From assembly GCF_008124865.1 (NCBI RefSeq), contig NZ_VNHY01000002.1:124001-188000 (forward strand): a DNA stretch of 64,000 bases. Direction: 5' to 3'. The position numbers were made by a program, and so were the translations under genes. Under the pieces are notes generated by a model. That model was not told the DNA's origin. It was given only the letters and a program-made list of their open reading frames with translations, and ran no database searches. The number at the start of each line of letters is the position of its first letter. The first letter of the stretch is position 1. This stretch comes from Fodinibius salinus. Lineage in GTDB: Bacteria; Bacteroidota; Rhodothermia; Balneolales; Balneolaceae. Below are positions 9,107 through 18,079 of this stretch, in pieces.

Positions 9107-10339
9107 TTAAAATCGATAGGCTACAAATGCTTTGAAACTAAAGCGTTTTCTGGTAAAATTTGGATATTCAGAAGAATCATAGCCCGCATTGCCTCCTATA
9201 AACAACCTTTCAGACAAAGGGTACTGCCCGTCTATGCCAAGCGACCAAGAATCCAGCGTTTGTATATCTTGGGGAAACTGAATGTCAGTAGTGGTAGAGG
9301 CAGATCCAAACCCACCATTGAGACTTAAATAACTATTAGCCGATCCAAAGTATCTGCGAACAATCAAACTCAATGATTTTGAACTTCTGGCTTGTGATGG
9401 TACCAAATAAGTGCGCAATGTAAATAAATAGCTTCCCGAATATTTAGTTAGCGAAGCAGTATAGATATCTGTTTGTGAAGTGTTGAAATCGAGATAACGC
9501 ATCCCGATCTCCAGCTCGAATGACGACGGCAGAGATTTATATAAAGAGATCCCAAATCGATATTCAGGATAAATTGAGGATTTTGAATATCCCCCGCTTA
9601 TATAAGCATATAATCCTTCTGTAATCGAAGGATAAGCATCCAGATTAAATTGCGTACCATCAGAACCAAATCGCTGAGCATACTGAATGCGCCCAATAAT
9701 GGAGCCATACGGTGTCTGACGAGTTAACCCAAACTCCGAAAATTTCCAAGGATCAAAAATATCGGTGAAATAGTCATACCGGTATGATACATTAACTTTG
9801 TATTTCATCTGTTTTAGCTGCACCTCTTGCAATCCCTCACGTGCTTCTCTATTAGCAGAAGAGGATCGTAAAATCTTTTTATATACCTCTTCGGACTCCT
9901 CATATTTTTCCAATTTGTAAAATATAGAAGCTTTCTGAAGCAGAAGTTCGTTATCTTCGGGATAGTAGTTGATCGCGCGATTCACAATTTGCATTGCCTT
10001 TCGCTGATTACCAGACCAGTTTTCGACATCTATTATCGCTAGTAACGCCTCTCGGTTATCGGGATCATTCTCTAACACATATGTCAATTCTTCTCTTGCC
10101 TTTTGATACTTTCCTTCCCAGCTAAACAGGCGACCAACAAAAATTCGTATACCATGATAGTTTGGACTTCGGTCTAATGCACTATAAGCATATCCACGGG
10201 CCTTTTTATAATCCCCCTCATCAAAAGCTGCTATACGAGCCTTTTCATAAAGTTGATCTACTGATAATTGCTTTTGTGCAACCGATGTGGCATGGGTAAT
10301 GAGTAAAAAAGCTCCCAAAATTGTAAGAACTCGTTTCAT
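9107..10339 (-). CDS. YaiO-family outer-membrane beta-barrel protein with N-terminal TPRs
   Basis: I start it at the ATG at 10339-10337 because it gives a clean signal peptide (MKRVLTILGAFLLITHATSVA). The longer reading needs a GTG at 10366. The mature protein has three to four TPR-like helix pairs (about residues 25-165: YEKARIAAFDEGDYKKARGY, NPxxHG-type turns, EKYEESEEVYKKIL). About 240 residues of alternating aromatic/polar strands follow (YRYDYFTDIFDPWKFSEFGL, IIGRIQYAQRFGSDGTQF, FGISLYKSLPSSFELEIGMRYLDF), ending in aromatic FVAYRF. That pattern fits the YaiO outer-membrane family, which in E. coli sits beside a glycosyltransferase (yaiP). It follows the sulfatase-TPR gene by 44 bp from this start, so they form an operon. 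I infer a role in export or anchoring of a polysaccharide. Confidence 0.82.
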   Translation of the reverse strand: MKRVLTILGAFLLITHATSVAQKQLSVDQLYEKARIAAFDEGDYKKARGYAYSALDRSPNYHGIRIFVGRLFSWEGKYQKAREELTYVLENDPDNREALLAIIDVENWSGNQRKAMQIVNRAINYYPEDNELLLQKASIFYKLEKYEESEEVYKKILRSSSANREAREGLQEVQLKQMKYKVNVSYRYDYFTDIFDPWKFSEFGLTRQTPYGSIIGRIQYAQRFGSDGTQFNLDAYPSITEGLYAYISGGYSKSSIYPEYRFGISLYKSLPSSFELEIGMRYLDFNTSQTDIYTASLTKYSGSYLFTLRTYLVPSQARSSKSLSLIVRRYFGSANSYLSLNGGFGSASTTTDIQFPQDIQTLDSWSLGIDGQYPLSERLFIGGNAGYDSSEYPNFTRKRFSFKAFVAYRF

Positions 10340-10383
10340 ATTATCAATATTAAGAATATTAACCACTTATAAAATAACTTTAA

Positions 10384-12843
10384 TTATTTATAGAGACCGA
10401 TATTTTCGAATTCTTTTAGGCTGCTATCGGCGGGAGAAATCTGTTTTTTAAAACGATTATATACCTCTTTCGCTTCGGAATACCTTTTCAATCCTGCTAA
10501 AACCTTAATTTTACGTTTCAGAAATTGTTTACGCTGGGGATGATATTTAAGTCCTTGGTTTACTACTTCTAAAGCATCCTCATAGTTACCTGCCCAATAT
10601 TCATTATCAAAATATGCACTGTAAGTATCATAATAAGTTGAGTCTGATTTCAGAACCTCCTTAAAGTGCTTACGAGCTTCGCTATAGTTTTCTTCCCACG
10701 CATGCGTTCGGCCAATAAGAATGCGCACGTCGTGATATCCTGGATGGTTCATTAATATACGCTTTGCAATTGCACGAGCCTTCCCATAATTACCAGTAAA
10801 TGCCATTTGACGTGCCTCCTGATACTGCTGATCTATTGACAGTCCTTGTTTATCTAACTGTGCAAATAGGGTATCGTACTCTTCTAAAAAAGTATATTCG
10901 GGACCAACAGCTTTAGAGTCACCCGGGTACAACCTATTACTCTCTATAACAAATTGATTGATGGATTTAAAACGGCTTAACTTTTCCTCTAACCTTGCTT
11001 TCACCTTTTTATTCTCCTTGTGAGTTAATGTTAGACCTTCGCCCAATTTGTATAATTGGTCGTCATATAAATAGTATTCCCCGTCAAGGTAATCAGAAAT
11101 ACGGTTCTTATTCCTCATCAACGGTACCGACTGTCGGCTTCTAAATTTTCTGCTAGTATCCATTATACCACCTATCCAATGCACTGATTGCGGCATCTCC
11201 AACTTGGTTTGACTTCTTAACAATGCTGTAAAGGTTGGTACTATTTCTGCATGGGTATTTACAGATTTAAAATGGCCTGTTCTTTTCAGCTTAGGCGAAT
11301 AAATCATAATGGGTACATGATATCTCGAAATAACTGATGGTTGTGGTATTGGAACAAGCCAGTGATCACCTGTGATTATAAATATTGTATTCTCAAACTG
11401 ATCTCGCTGACGATATGACTCCATAAATTGTTTAATCGACTGATCAGCAAATAGAAGTGTCGTAAGTTCAGCACGATATTGCCTATAGCCCTTTTTTCTT
11501 TCTTTAGAAACGTCCAGCTTATTAAGCCTGTCTCTAAATTGCGCTTCATATTTACCAGCATTCGGCACTGTAAATGGAGAGTGACTTTGTAACGTATGGT
11601 ATATTTCAAGGCGCGGAAAAGCTTTGGCAGTATCCAAAAGCGTAGAAGATAAACTAAACATTGTTTTGTCATCTACGCCCCAGTAATTGGAACTTTTAGT
11701 TGATTCAGGGAATAATTTCTCCAATTTCTGCTTATTAAGCACATAATCTATTCCCTGATAATCCAAAAAGAAATCAAGTTTATCGAAATAAGTATCATAA
11801 CCACTGTAGAATGCCGTATAATAACCGCGCTGGTCGAGTAAACTAATGAGTGATTGATGATTTGGATAACTGGGTCCTAATTCCATGAATCCATGTTTGC
11901 CGAAAGGCAGTGAGCCCAACACTGAAGGTACCAGTCCAAAGGTGCGGCCAGACAGGCTAAGGCCATTTTCCCAATATAAACTCTCTTTGGAAAGCGAATC
12001 CAAGTAAGGAGTAAAACCGGCCCATTGGCCATTAGGACCCATAAATTCTCCACCCATACTCTCGACAAATAAAAAAACTATGTTAGGGGGCGTATTAAAC
12101 TTGTTGAAAAAAGGGCCCAGTACATCCTTTTGCTCAGCTTCTCGCAACAAAGGATATTCATTCTTTTCAAAAGCAGTTACTTTATCTCCAAACAGCCCTA
12201 TCGCTGAAAAGCTACGTGTTGCAAAGTAAGAAAGTTTGTTCTCCTGTTTTTCTTTTTGAATGACATTTACATCCCTATCTGCTTCAAAAGCCACACTAAC
12301 TATATAGATCACTAATATAGCAACAACTCCAGCCCCAACACCTTTGGCCTTAACTTTTGCAAAAACCTCTAAAGATTGGATCGTGCGCACAAGCCAATAA
12401 AGCATTAAATAACTCATTACAAGAAATAACACACTCCAAACTGTAATATAGTTTGTAGCCAGTACAGTATTGAAGATCTCAGTAATTGAATAACCCCAAA
12501 AGTCAGCCCCCAATGGCCTTAAGGTGATCGTAAAATATGATATCAAAAAAATATAAATCATTGTCACAATCACTGTCAGATGAGCCGTAATATTTTGAAC
12601 AGCCTCTTGCCGGTAGATTAATTGCAAAGGTATTGCCAACAATAAAAACAAGACCGTTAACACAACACAGATCTGTAAATCATGGACGAGTGCCATAAGC
12701 ACATAATCTAGTCCTATCGTATTAAAACCATGATAGACAGACATACCAACCCACTCATAGCACCTGGCAAAAAGGAAAGCTATGAAAAACATACTAAATT
12801 GCGCTAGGTAAAACTTTTTTTTGGGGACGAGCTTGGTATCCAT
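10384..12843 (-). CDS. LTA-synthase-like alkaline-phosphatase-fold transferase fused to C-terminal TPRs
   Basis: I use the ATG at 12843-12841; a TTG two codons earlier is possible. The 819-residue protein has five N-terminal membrane helices (residues about 10-190), then an extracytoplasmic sulfatase/LtaS-fold domain (about 250-575). Likely metal and catalytic residues are Glu261 (FVESMGGE), nucleophile Thr301 (SGRTFG), His421 (QSHSPF) and Asp493/His494 (TGDHW). Members move phosphoglycerol or phosphoethanolamine onto glycans or lipids. The C-terminal 140 residues are TPRs (SIDQQYQEARQMAFTGNYGK, then AWEENYSEARKHFKEVL) that resemble the N-terminal TPRs of the YaiO-like protein encoded next. 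This fusion is unusual. Its neighbours suggest that it decorates an exported polysaccharide. The exact donor is unknown. Confidence 0.85.
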   Translation of the reverse strand: MDTKLVPKKKFYLAQFSMFFIAFLFARCYEWVGMSVYHGFNTIGLDYVLMALVHDLQICVVLTVLFLLLAIPLQLIYRQEAVQNITAHLTVIVTMIYIFLISYFTITLRPLGADFWGYSITEIFNTVLATNYITVWSVLFLVMSYLMLYWLVRTIQSLEVFAKVKAKGVGAGVVAILVIYIVSVAFEADRDVNVIQKEKQENKLSYFATRSFSAIGLFGDKVTAFEKNEYPLLREAEQKDVLGPFFNKFNTPPNIVFLFVESMGGEFMGPNGQWAGFTPYLDSLSKESLYWENGLSLSGRTFGLVPSVLGSLPFGKHGFMELGPSYPNHQSLISLLDQRGYYTAFYSGYDTYFDKLDFFLDYQGIDYVLNKQKLEKLFPESTKSSNYWGVDDKTMFSLSSTLLDTAKAFPRLEIYHTLQSHSPFTVPNAGKYEAQFRDRLNKLDVSKERKKGYRQYRAELTTLLFADQSIKQFMESYRQRDQFENTIFIITGDHWLVPIPQPSVISRYHVPIMIYSPKLKRTGHFKSVNTHAEIVPTFTALLRSQTKLEMPQSVHWIGGIMDTSRKFRSRQSVPLMRNKNRISDYLDGEYYLYDDQLYKLGEGLTLTHKENKKVKARLEEKLSRFKSINQFVIESNRLYPGDSKAVGPEYTFLEEYDTLFAQLDKQGLSIDQQYQEARQMAFTGNYGKARAIAKRILMNHPGYHDVRILIGRTHAWEENYSEARKHFKEVLKSDSTYYDTYSAYFDNEYWAGNYEDALEVVNQGLKYHPQRKQFLKRKIKVLAGLKRYSEAKEVYNRFKKQISPADSSLKEFENIGLYK

Positions 12844-13054
12844 GAGCAATTGTAGATTTATATATTTCCTGCTTTAAAATAAAATAGCTCTTCTCTTCCA
12901 AAAAATATATCCCTCCCTATCTTCGAATAACATTGTATTTAATTATTTAAGTAGAAAAAATATTTTAATGTAAATAAATTTGTTACTTTATTGTATAGAC
13001 ATAATAAAATAAGCTGCCAATATATAATAATATCTAATCTCAAATACAGGCAGT
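12844..13054. promoter_or_regulatory. Divergent promoter region between the two arms of the glycan locus
   Basis: A 211-bp, very AT-rich gap between the minus-strand sulfatase-TPR gene and the plus-strand response-regulator gene, so both promoters must lie here. On the plus strand TAAATTTG at 12975-12982 matches the TAnnTTTG -7 consensus and would start transcription near 12989, but I see no TTTG at the right distance upstream. No long palindrome is visible. Confidence 0.4.
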
Positions 13055-13519
13055 ATGAATACACTGGACCCTCTTTATCCTTCTATTGGAATCTACTATA
13101 GTCCCGAAAATAGTTCCGGTGCTTCTGCAAACTCACCATCCCCCTCTAACGAAATTTTGATCGTTGATGATGACGAGTTGACCAGACAGTTATTTAACAG
13201 GCTTTTAGATCGAGAATTTGATAAAAAAATAGTACTCTTTAGTAATGGTCTTAAAGCATTAGAGTATGCGAAAGAAAATATACCTTGCTTGATGATTCTG
13301 GATTTAATGCTCCCCGGGATGAGTGGCTATGAAGTGCTCCAAAACGTCCGGAAAAACGCTATCTTTCAAAATACAAAGGTCGTACTGGTATCTGCCAAAT
13401 CAAGATCTGAGGATATTAAGCGTGGTTTTGATCTTTCGGCAGATGAATATATTACCAAACCCTTGCAACCGAAAGAATTCATAGCCCGCATCCGAAAGCT
13501 GATAACAAAAGCGGCCTAG
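13055..13519 (+). CDS. Single-domain response regulator (REC only)
   Basis: A 154-residue protein consisting of a variable 33-residue N-terminal tail and one receiver domain. The acidic pocket is Asp38-Asp40 (IVDDDE), the phospho-acceptor is Asp83 (ILDLMLPGMSG), and the conserved Ser113 (VSAK) and Lys125 (YITKP) are present, so it should be phosphorylatable. There is no DNA-binding or enzymatic output domain, so it must act by protein contact. It is the first gene of a three-gene plus-strand unit, 16 bp before the HEAT-repeat gene. No histidine kinase gene is nearby. It may switch the HEAT protein or the glycosyltransferase, but that is inference. Confidence 0.9.
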   Translation: MNTLDPLYPSIGIYYSPENSSGASANSPSPSNEILIVDDDELTRQLFNRLLDREFDKKIVLFSNGLKALEYAKENIPCLMILDLMLPGMSGYEVLQNVRKNAIFQNTKVVLVSAKSRSEDIKRGFDLSADEYITKPLQPKEFIARIRKLITKAA

Positions 13520-13535
13520 CTGCTTATATAAGGAT

Positions 13536-14732
13536 ATGTTTGATTTTACAATTGCATTCAGAACCCTTATAGCCCTAGTAAGTTTTCTTTTTATTCTTTT
13601 CTTTTTTCTATTAGGATATACATTCTGGACACGTCTAACGAAAAATTATTGGGAAAGGTATGAAAAAAAGTTCCGCAGTTACTTTTTTTCACTCATTTTA
13701 GATTACGCTGAACAGACCTCTCCCAAACAAGACGCTGACGATATTATTAAGCAATTAAGCAGACGTACAAAAGATTATGCTTTCTTTCTTAGATTGCTCA
13801 ATAAACTTGTCAATATATTAGATGGCGAAGATCGAGAACGACTAAATGATTTTATAGAGCACCCTGCTTTTTTGTCTTTATTCCAAGAGAGACTTTTTGA
13901 CTATTCTACTAATTCGAAATTACTTGCTTGCAGATACTTTCGATTTGCCGAAGATATTGATCAGCGTACTCTGGCTAAACTAATTTCTATGAGTAGAACA
14001 TCGAATATAAAACTGGCATATGCAGCAACAAAAGCCATTATTACTTCTGGAAAACCAACTATTCAAAAAACTACATTGCTCCGATTTTTTAAACGTAGTG
14101 ACTTTTCCGAACTCATGGTTCCCGAACTTCTTTATTTACTTGACCCTGGTAATACTGCTTATCGTCCCCAAATAGGCCGTGTACTTAAGAGCCTTCTAAT
14201 TGAGAATATTGGTCAGACTGCCAAAATCGTTATTATCCGCTACTTAGGATGCCAACGGTTTTATAAACAAAGCAATTTTTTATTTCAGTATTTAAAACGC
14301 CTGCAATATAACAACGCAAAAGCTCCACTTATCCAGGCATTAATTATTGCACTAGGACAATTACACAATATAAATGCGTCCTCTGTAATTAGAGCATATA
14401 CTCAAAAAGGCATGCCCACAGACATACGGCTGGCGGGTGTAAAAACACTAAGTACTCTAGGAGGAGAAAAAAATCTAATCTTTTTAGTAAACAATCTACA
14501 GAATGCAGAATTTGCTGTACGGAAGGCTATCATCGAAGAGTTCATACTCAATGACAAAAAACGTCTTGAGTATCTTTTGCAATATGTAATATCTAACTTG
14601 GATTTGATCAGAAAGATTAAAGATCAAAAACAACCTCCAAAACATATCTATCCATTTTTAGATAAAATCGATAGTATCGCAGCAGGAATTCAGATAACTC
14701 TCAGCCACCGTTTGATGAATACCAATGCTTAA
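13536..14732 (+). CDS. Membrane-anchored HEAT-repeat protein
   Basis: The 398-residue protein has one strong N-terminal membrane helix (residues about 7-30, TLIALVSFLFILFFFLLGYTF) followed by a soluble helical solenoid. Repeated pairs such as YFRFAEDIDQRTLAKLISMSR, IKLAYAATKAIITSG and IRLAGVKTLSTLGGEKNLIFLV read as HEAT repeats (roughly residues 120-340), a protein-protein interaction scaffold. No enzymatic motif is visible. The N-terminus probably tethers it to the inner membrane with the solenoid in the cytosol. The gene lies between the response-regulator gene and the GT2 gene and overlaps the latter by 8 bp, which argues for a tight functional link, probably as an adaptor for the synthase. 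Confidence 0.82.
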   Translation: MFDFTIAFRTLIALVSFLFILFFFLLGYTFWTRLTKNYWERYEKKFRSYFFSLILDYAEQTSPKQDADDIIKQLSRRTKDYAFFLRLLNKLVNILDGEDRERLNDFIEHPAFLSLFQERLFDYSTNSKLLACRYFRFAEDIDQRTLAKLISMSRTSNIKLAYAATKAIITSGKPTIQKTTLLRFFKRSDFSELMVPELLYLLDPGNTAYRPQIGRVLKSLLIENIGQTAKIVIIRYLGCQRFYKQSNFLFQYLKRLQYNNAKAPLIQALIIALGQLHNINASSVIRAYTQKGMPTDIRLAGVKTLSTLGGEKNLIFLVNNLQNAEFAVRKAIIEEFILNDKKRLEYLLQYVISNLDLIRKIKDQKQPPKHIYPFLDKIDSIAAGIQITLSHRLMNTNA

Positions 14733-16128
14733 CGAATTTTATTTATTTAGTATTATTGAAAAACTTATTGTCAGCTATTTTATGACAATAAATTCCGTGT
14801 ATCTACTTCTCACTGTAGGTGCACTCATCTATGTTCGGAAACAACTATTACAAAGCGATGTTGTAGAGGCAGACGCACTTTTTAAGACTGAGCTTTTTAA
14901 ATCAATTAGTATCCTTGTGCCTGCCTACAATGAGGCCGAAAACATAGTAGAATCGATTGAATCATTACTCAAGCTCGAATACCCGGAATATCATATCATT
15001 GTCATAAATGACGGCAGCAGCGACGACACCTTACAGCGACTTATTGACCATTTTGATTTAGTTGAAACAGAGATTTATTACAACAAACAGATAGGCCACC
15101 AGCCGATTCAAAAAATCTATCAAAGCCCCGACATACCAATTCTAACAGTAATTGATAAAAAGAATGGCGGAAAGGCCGATGCACTTAATGCTGGCATTGA
15201 CCTTGCAGAAACTGACCTTATCTGTTCGATTGATGCCGATTCCATTTTGGAACAGAATGTCCTAAAAAAACTTATCCAAACCTTTATTGAACATAAAAAC
15301 ACAGTGGCGGCAGGTGGTGTTGTTCGAGTGATTAACGGCTGTAAAATAGAGAGTCGTGAAATTAAAGAGATTCACACGCCCAAAAATTTTTGGGCTCGTC
15401 TGCAATCGGTAGAATATATCCGCGCATTCCTATTTGGTCGGGTAGGCTGGGATTATTTTAAAAGTTTACTCATAGTATCTGGTGCTTTTGGAATCTTTGA
15501 CCGCAAAGCTGTTATTAAGGTGGGCGGGTATTTGACCGATACGGTCGGAGAAGATATAGAACTCATTATTCGCCTTCACAGTTATCACCTTCGCAATAAC
15601 ACGGATTATCAAATACGATTTCTTCCTGAACCTATTTGCTGGACTGAAGTACCTACGGACTATACAAGCTTGAAAAACCAACGTAACCGTTGGCATCGTG
15701 GACTTGCCGACTCACTGTGGCGGCACAGGTATATGCTCTTCGATAAAACCTATAAGCATATAGGATTATTCGTAATGCCCTTTTTCTTATTTTTTGAACT
15801 GCTAGGACCTGTCATACAGTTTTTTAGCTATATCTATTTAGCCGTCAGCTTATTTTTACCGTCTCTTTTTAACCTTCCATTTATACTACTGTTTCTGGCA
15901 GTTTCCATTTTATATGGAATGGTCATATCACTAATTTCAGTACTGGCTGAAGAGATAGCATTTAAAAGCTATAGTAGTTTTAAAGATATTTTTATTCTAA
16001 GCCTGTTTTCCTTCGTAGAAAATATCGGTTATCGACAGATCCATGGTTTTTGGCAACTGAAAGGACTTATCGATTTTTTTAGAGGAAAGAAAAACTGGGG
16101 CGAAATAAGCCGTACAGGGTTCCAATAG
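14725..16128 (+). CDS. Processive family-2 glycosyltransferase (BcsA/PgaC-like polysaccharide synthase)
   Basis: A 467-residue inner-membrane GT2 enzyme. One N-terminal helix region (residues 8-38) is followed by the GT-A domain with the full set of synthase motifs: Asp96 in NDGSSDDT, the DAD metal motif at 170-172, GED at 275-277 and QRNRW at 319-323. The QxxRW motif marks processive synthases that polymerise and translocate glycans. Four or so C-terminal membrane segments follow (about 345-430). There is no PilZ domain, so c-di-GMP control is not encoded here. The start overlaps the HEAT gene by 8 bp. With the YaiO barrel and sulfatase-TPR genes opposite, I infer exopolysaccharide synthesis. 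The sugar is unknown. Confidence 0.88.
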   Translation: MLNEFYLFSIIEKLIVSYFMTINSVYLLLTVGALIYVRKQLLQSDVVEADALFKTELFKSISILVPAYNEAENIVESIESLLKLEYPEYHIIVINDGSSDDTLQRLIDHFDLVETEIYYNKQIGHQPIQKIYQSPDIPILTVIDKKNGGKADALNAGIDLAETDLICSIDADSILEQNVLKKLIQTFIEHKNTVAAGGVVRVINGCKIESREIKEIHTPKNFWARLQSVEYIRAFLFGRVGWDYFKSLLIVSGAFGIFDRKAVIKVGGYLTDTVGEDIELIIRLHSYHLRNNTDYQIRFLPEPICWTEVPTDYTSLKNQRNRWHRGLADSLWRHRYMLFDKTYKHIGLFVMPFFLFFELLGPVIQFFSYIYLAVSLFLPSLFNLPFILLFLAVSILYGMVISLISVLAEEIAFKSYSSFKDIFILSLFSFVENIGYRQIHGFWQLKGLIDFFRGKKNWGEISRTGFQ

Positions 16129-16149
16129 TTCTCTATTGTATAGAGAACT
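16127..16149 (+). terminator. Hairpin at the end of the glycosyltransferase operon
   Basis: A perfect 10-bp inverted repeat (AGTTCTCTAT / ATAGAGAACT) with a 3-nt loop starts inside the GT2 stop codon. It is well placed to end the three-gene transcript or protect its 3' end. The downstream sequence ATTACCC lacks a real U-run, so intrinsic termination is uncertain. Confidence 0.45.
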
Positions 16150-16284
16150 ATTACCCTGAAAATAACAGACTATTCTATTTGATGGATGGATATATGGTTA
16201 GCAGCCATATTATGTCTTACCCATGAAGTGGATAAGAAACAAAATAGTGAAATAAGTTCCACCGACAATTCTAGGGTATTAATT

Positions 16285-17247
16285 TTATATCCGTGTACCG
16301 CCGCTGAGCAGGTATAAAATGGCCATTCGCACGGCTACTCCATTGGTAACCTGGCTCAATATTATCGACCGATCACTGTCGGCCACTTGGCTCTCCATTT
16401 CCACCCCGCGATTTACCGGGCCGGGATGCATGATCACAAAATCGGGATATCTTTTGAGATGCTCCATCCTAATACCAAACATCTGGTGATATTCACGGAT
16501 ACTGGGGAACAGCTCGGTACCTTCTTCCTGCCGTTCTAGCTGAATGCGCAGCGCCATCGCAATATCGCACCACTCCAGTGTTTGATCCAAGTTATACGAA
16601 ACATCAGCTCCAAGCTCATTCACATAGGCCGGCATCATAGTCTTTGGGCCACAGACAGTAACATTAGCTCCCAACTTTAACAAGCCAATAATATTGGAAC
16701 GCACTACACGGCTGTGAGCAATATCACCAATTACAGCAATATTTTTACCTGCCAAATCGGGATGGACCTGCTGCATAGTAAACATATCGAGAAGGGCCTG
16801 TGTAGGGTGCTCGTGCTGTCCGTCGCCGGCATTTATAGTTGCCGCATCTACACAACGCGTTAGAAAATGGGGTACGCCGGGACTGCTGTGCCGAACAACC
16901 ACCATATCAATCTTCATAGAGCTAATATTACGGATGGTATCTTTGAGAGATTCCCCCTTCTTAACGCTTGAAGAACCTTTCGAAAAATTTACTACATCAG
17001 CACCCATACGCTTTTGGGCCAACTCAAACGAAAGACGGGTGCGCGTACTATCCTCATAAAAAAGATTGACAATAGTCTTGTCCCGCAGGGTAGGTACCTT
17101 AGGCACGGGACGATCTAAGATTTCCCGAAAATATTGTGCCTGATCGAGCACATACTGTATATCCTCTTTCGAATAATCAGCAAGCCCCAACAGATGCTGC
17201 TGCTCAAAGTCATGATCGTTATGTTGCAATTCAATTTCTTCGGCCAT
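16285..17247 (-). CDS. pyrB: Aspartate carbamoyltransferase, catalytic chain
   Basis: A 320-residue enzyme that joins carbamoyl phosphate and aspartate to N-carbamoyl-aspartate in the cytosol, the committed step of pyrimidine synthesis. The carbamoyl-phosphate site STRTR is at about residues 60-64 ([21 protein letters not shown]), followed by [19 protein letters not shown] and the C-terminal [11 protein letters not shown]. Length is normal for the family, and no pyrI regulatory chain is adjacent. Its start overlaps the last base of pyrR, the common pyrR-pyrB operon order, so regulation through PyrR is likely. The 156 bp downstream contain no gene. Confidence 0.97.
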   Translation of the reverse strand: MAEEIELQHNDHDFEQQHLLGLADYSKEDIQYVLDQAQYFREILDRPVPKVPTLRDKTIVNLFYEDSTRTRLSFELAQKRMGADVVNFSKGSSSVKKGESLKDTIRNISSMKIDMVVVRHSSPGVPHFLTRCVDAATINAGDGQHEHPTQALLDMFTMQQVHPDLAGKNIAVIGDIAHSRVVRSNIIGLLKLGANVTVCGPKTMMPAYVNELGADVSYNLDQTLEWCDIAMALRIQLERQEEGTELFPSIREYHQMFGIRMEHLKRYPDFVIMHPGPVNRGVEMESQVADSDRSIILSQVTNGVAVRMAILYLLSGGTRI

Positions 17248-17795
17248 CAGCTTTCCTCCTCCGGATTTTGTATCACATATACTGCATCTTCACCATCCAG
17301 CTCATTTACCTTTACGCGTACCTCTTCTTGAACGTGGGTAGGTAGGTCAGACCCCACATAATCAGCAGCTATGGGGAGTTCACGATGCCCCCGATCAACC
17401 ATACAACAAAACTTAATGCTACGAGGACGGCCGTAGTCCATCAGTGCATCCATAGCCGAACGAACAGTGCGTCCGGTATAAAGCACATCATCAATTAAAA
17501 TGACGTCACGACCGTACAGATCAAAAGGAATTTCGGTAACCTTTACTTGGGGCATCTTTAGATTTGTACGAAAATCGTCACGGTAAAAGGTTACATCCAG
17601 CACTCCAAAATCGGGCGCAAAATCAAACTGTTGCTCAATCAATTTTACGATGCGCTTACCCATATAGACACCACGGGTCTGCATCCCAATGAGCGCTAAT
17701 TGTTCGGGCTTATCGTGCGGCTCCACGATCTGATGAGCAAATCGCAGGTAGGTGCGATCCAGATCATCGGCCGACATGATTTTAACAGTATTCAA
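17247..17795 (-). CDS. pyrR: Bifunctional pyrimidine regulator PyrR / uracil phosphoribosyltransferase
   Basis: A 182-residue type-I phosphoribosyltransferase. The PRPP-binding loop is [22 protein letters not shown] (residues about 93-114), and the PyrR-specific features [11 protein letters not shown] and [16 protein letters not shown] are present. In other bacteria PyrR binds a hairpin in pyr mRNA in response to UMP and has weak UPRTase activity. It is the first gene of the pyrR-pyrB unit. I looked for a PyrR anti-antiterminator loop in the 284 bp upstream and saw none that I would defend. Confidence 0.95.
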   Translation of the reverse strand: MNTVKIMSADDLDRTYLRFAHQIVEPHDKPEQLALIGMQTRGVYMGKRIVKLIEQQFDFAPDFGVLDVTFYRDDFRTNLKMPQVKVTEIPFDLYGRDVILIDDVLYTGRTVRSAMDALMDYGRPRSIKFCCMVDRGHRELPIAADYVGSDLPTHVQEEVRVKVNELDGEDAVYVIQNPEEES

Positions 17796-18079
17796 ACGAA
17801 AACTTTTGGTGTGTGTTTTTGCTGAATGAAGTTAGGAAATGCCGGATGATAACTCAAGAAGGCTTTGAAATGGAATAGAGCTTTGCCAAACCTTTGCTGT
17901 CACCCTCCGTTACACGGAAAAATACCACACGTTCTTCTTCAACGGGGAGCAGAAGGGATGGTGGTCCATTGTCAAAACAGGCAAATAGTTCTACTGGATT
18001 TAAAAAAATTTTCGACTTCTAAATACATAGACTATCCCCCCCCCTAATTAAAAATCTATCTCAGTATTTGCCCAGTTGG
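17796..18079. other. Intergenic region with C/G-run repeat relics
   Basis: No gene is supported in these 284 bp. CCCTCCGTT at 17904-17912 and AACGGGGAG at 17941-17949 form a loose inverted pair, and a run of nine C lies near 18030. The style (TCACCCTCC ... GGGGAGCAGAAGGGATGGTGG) resembles decayed copies of short inverted-repeat elements such as those at 18790 and 25084. The pyrR promoter should be in the first 70 bp, but I cannot place it. Confidence 0.3.

Noticed and set aside
17796-17900. PyrR-responsive attenuator upstream of pyrR
   Set aside because: I looked for the anti-antiterminator loop and terminator hairpin and found no convincing pair.
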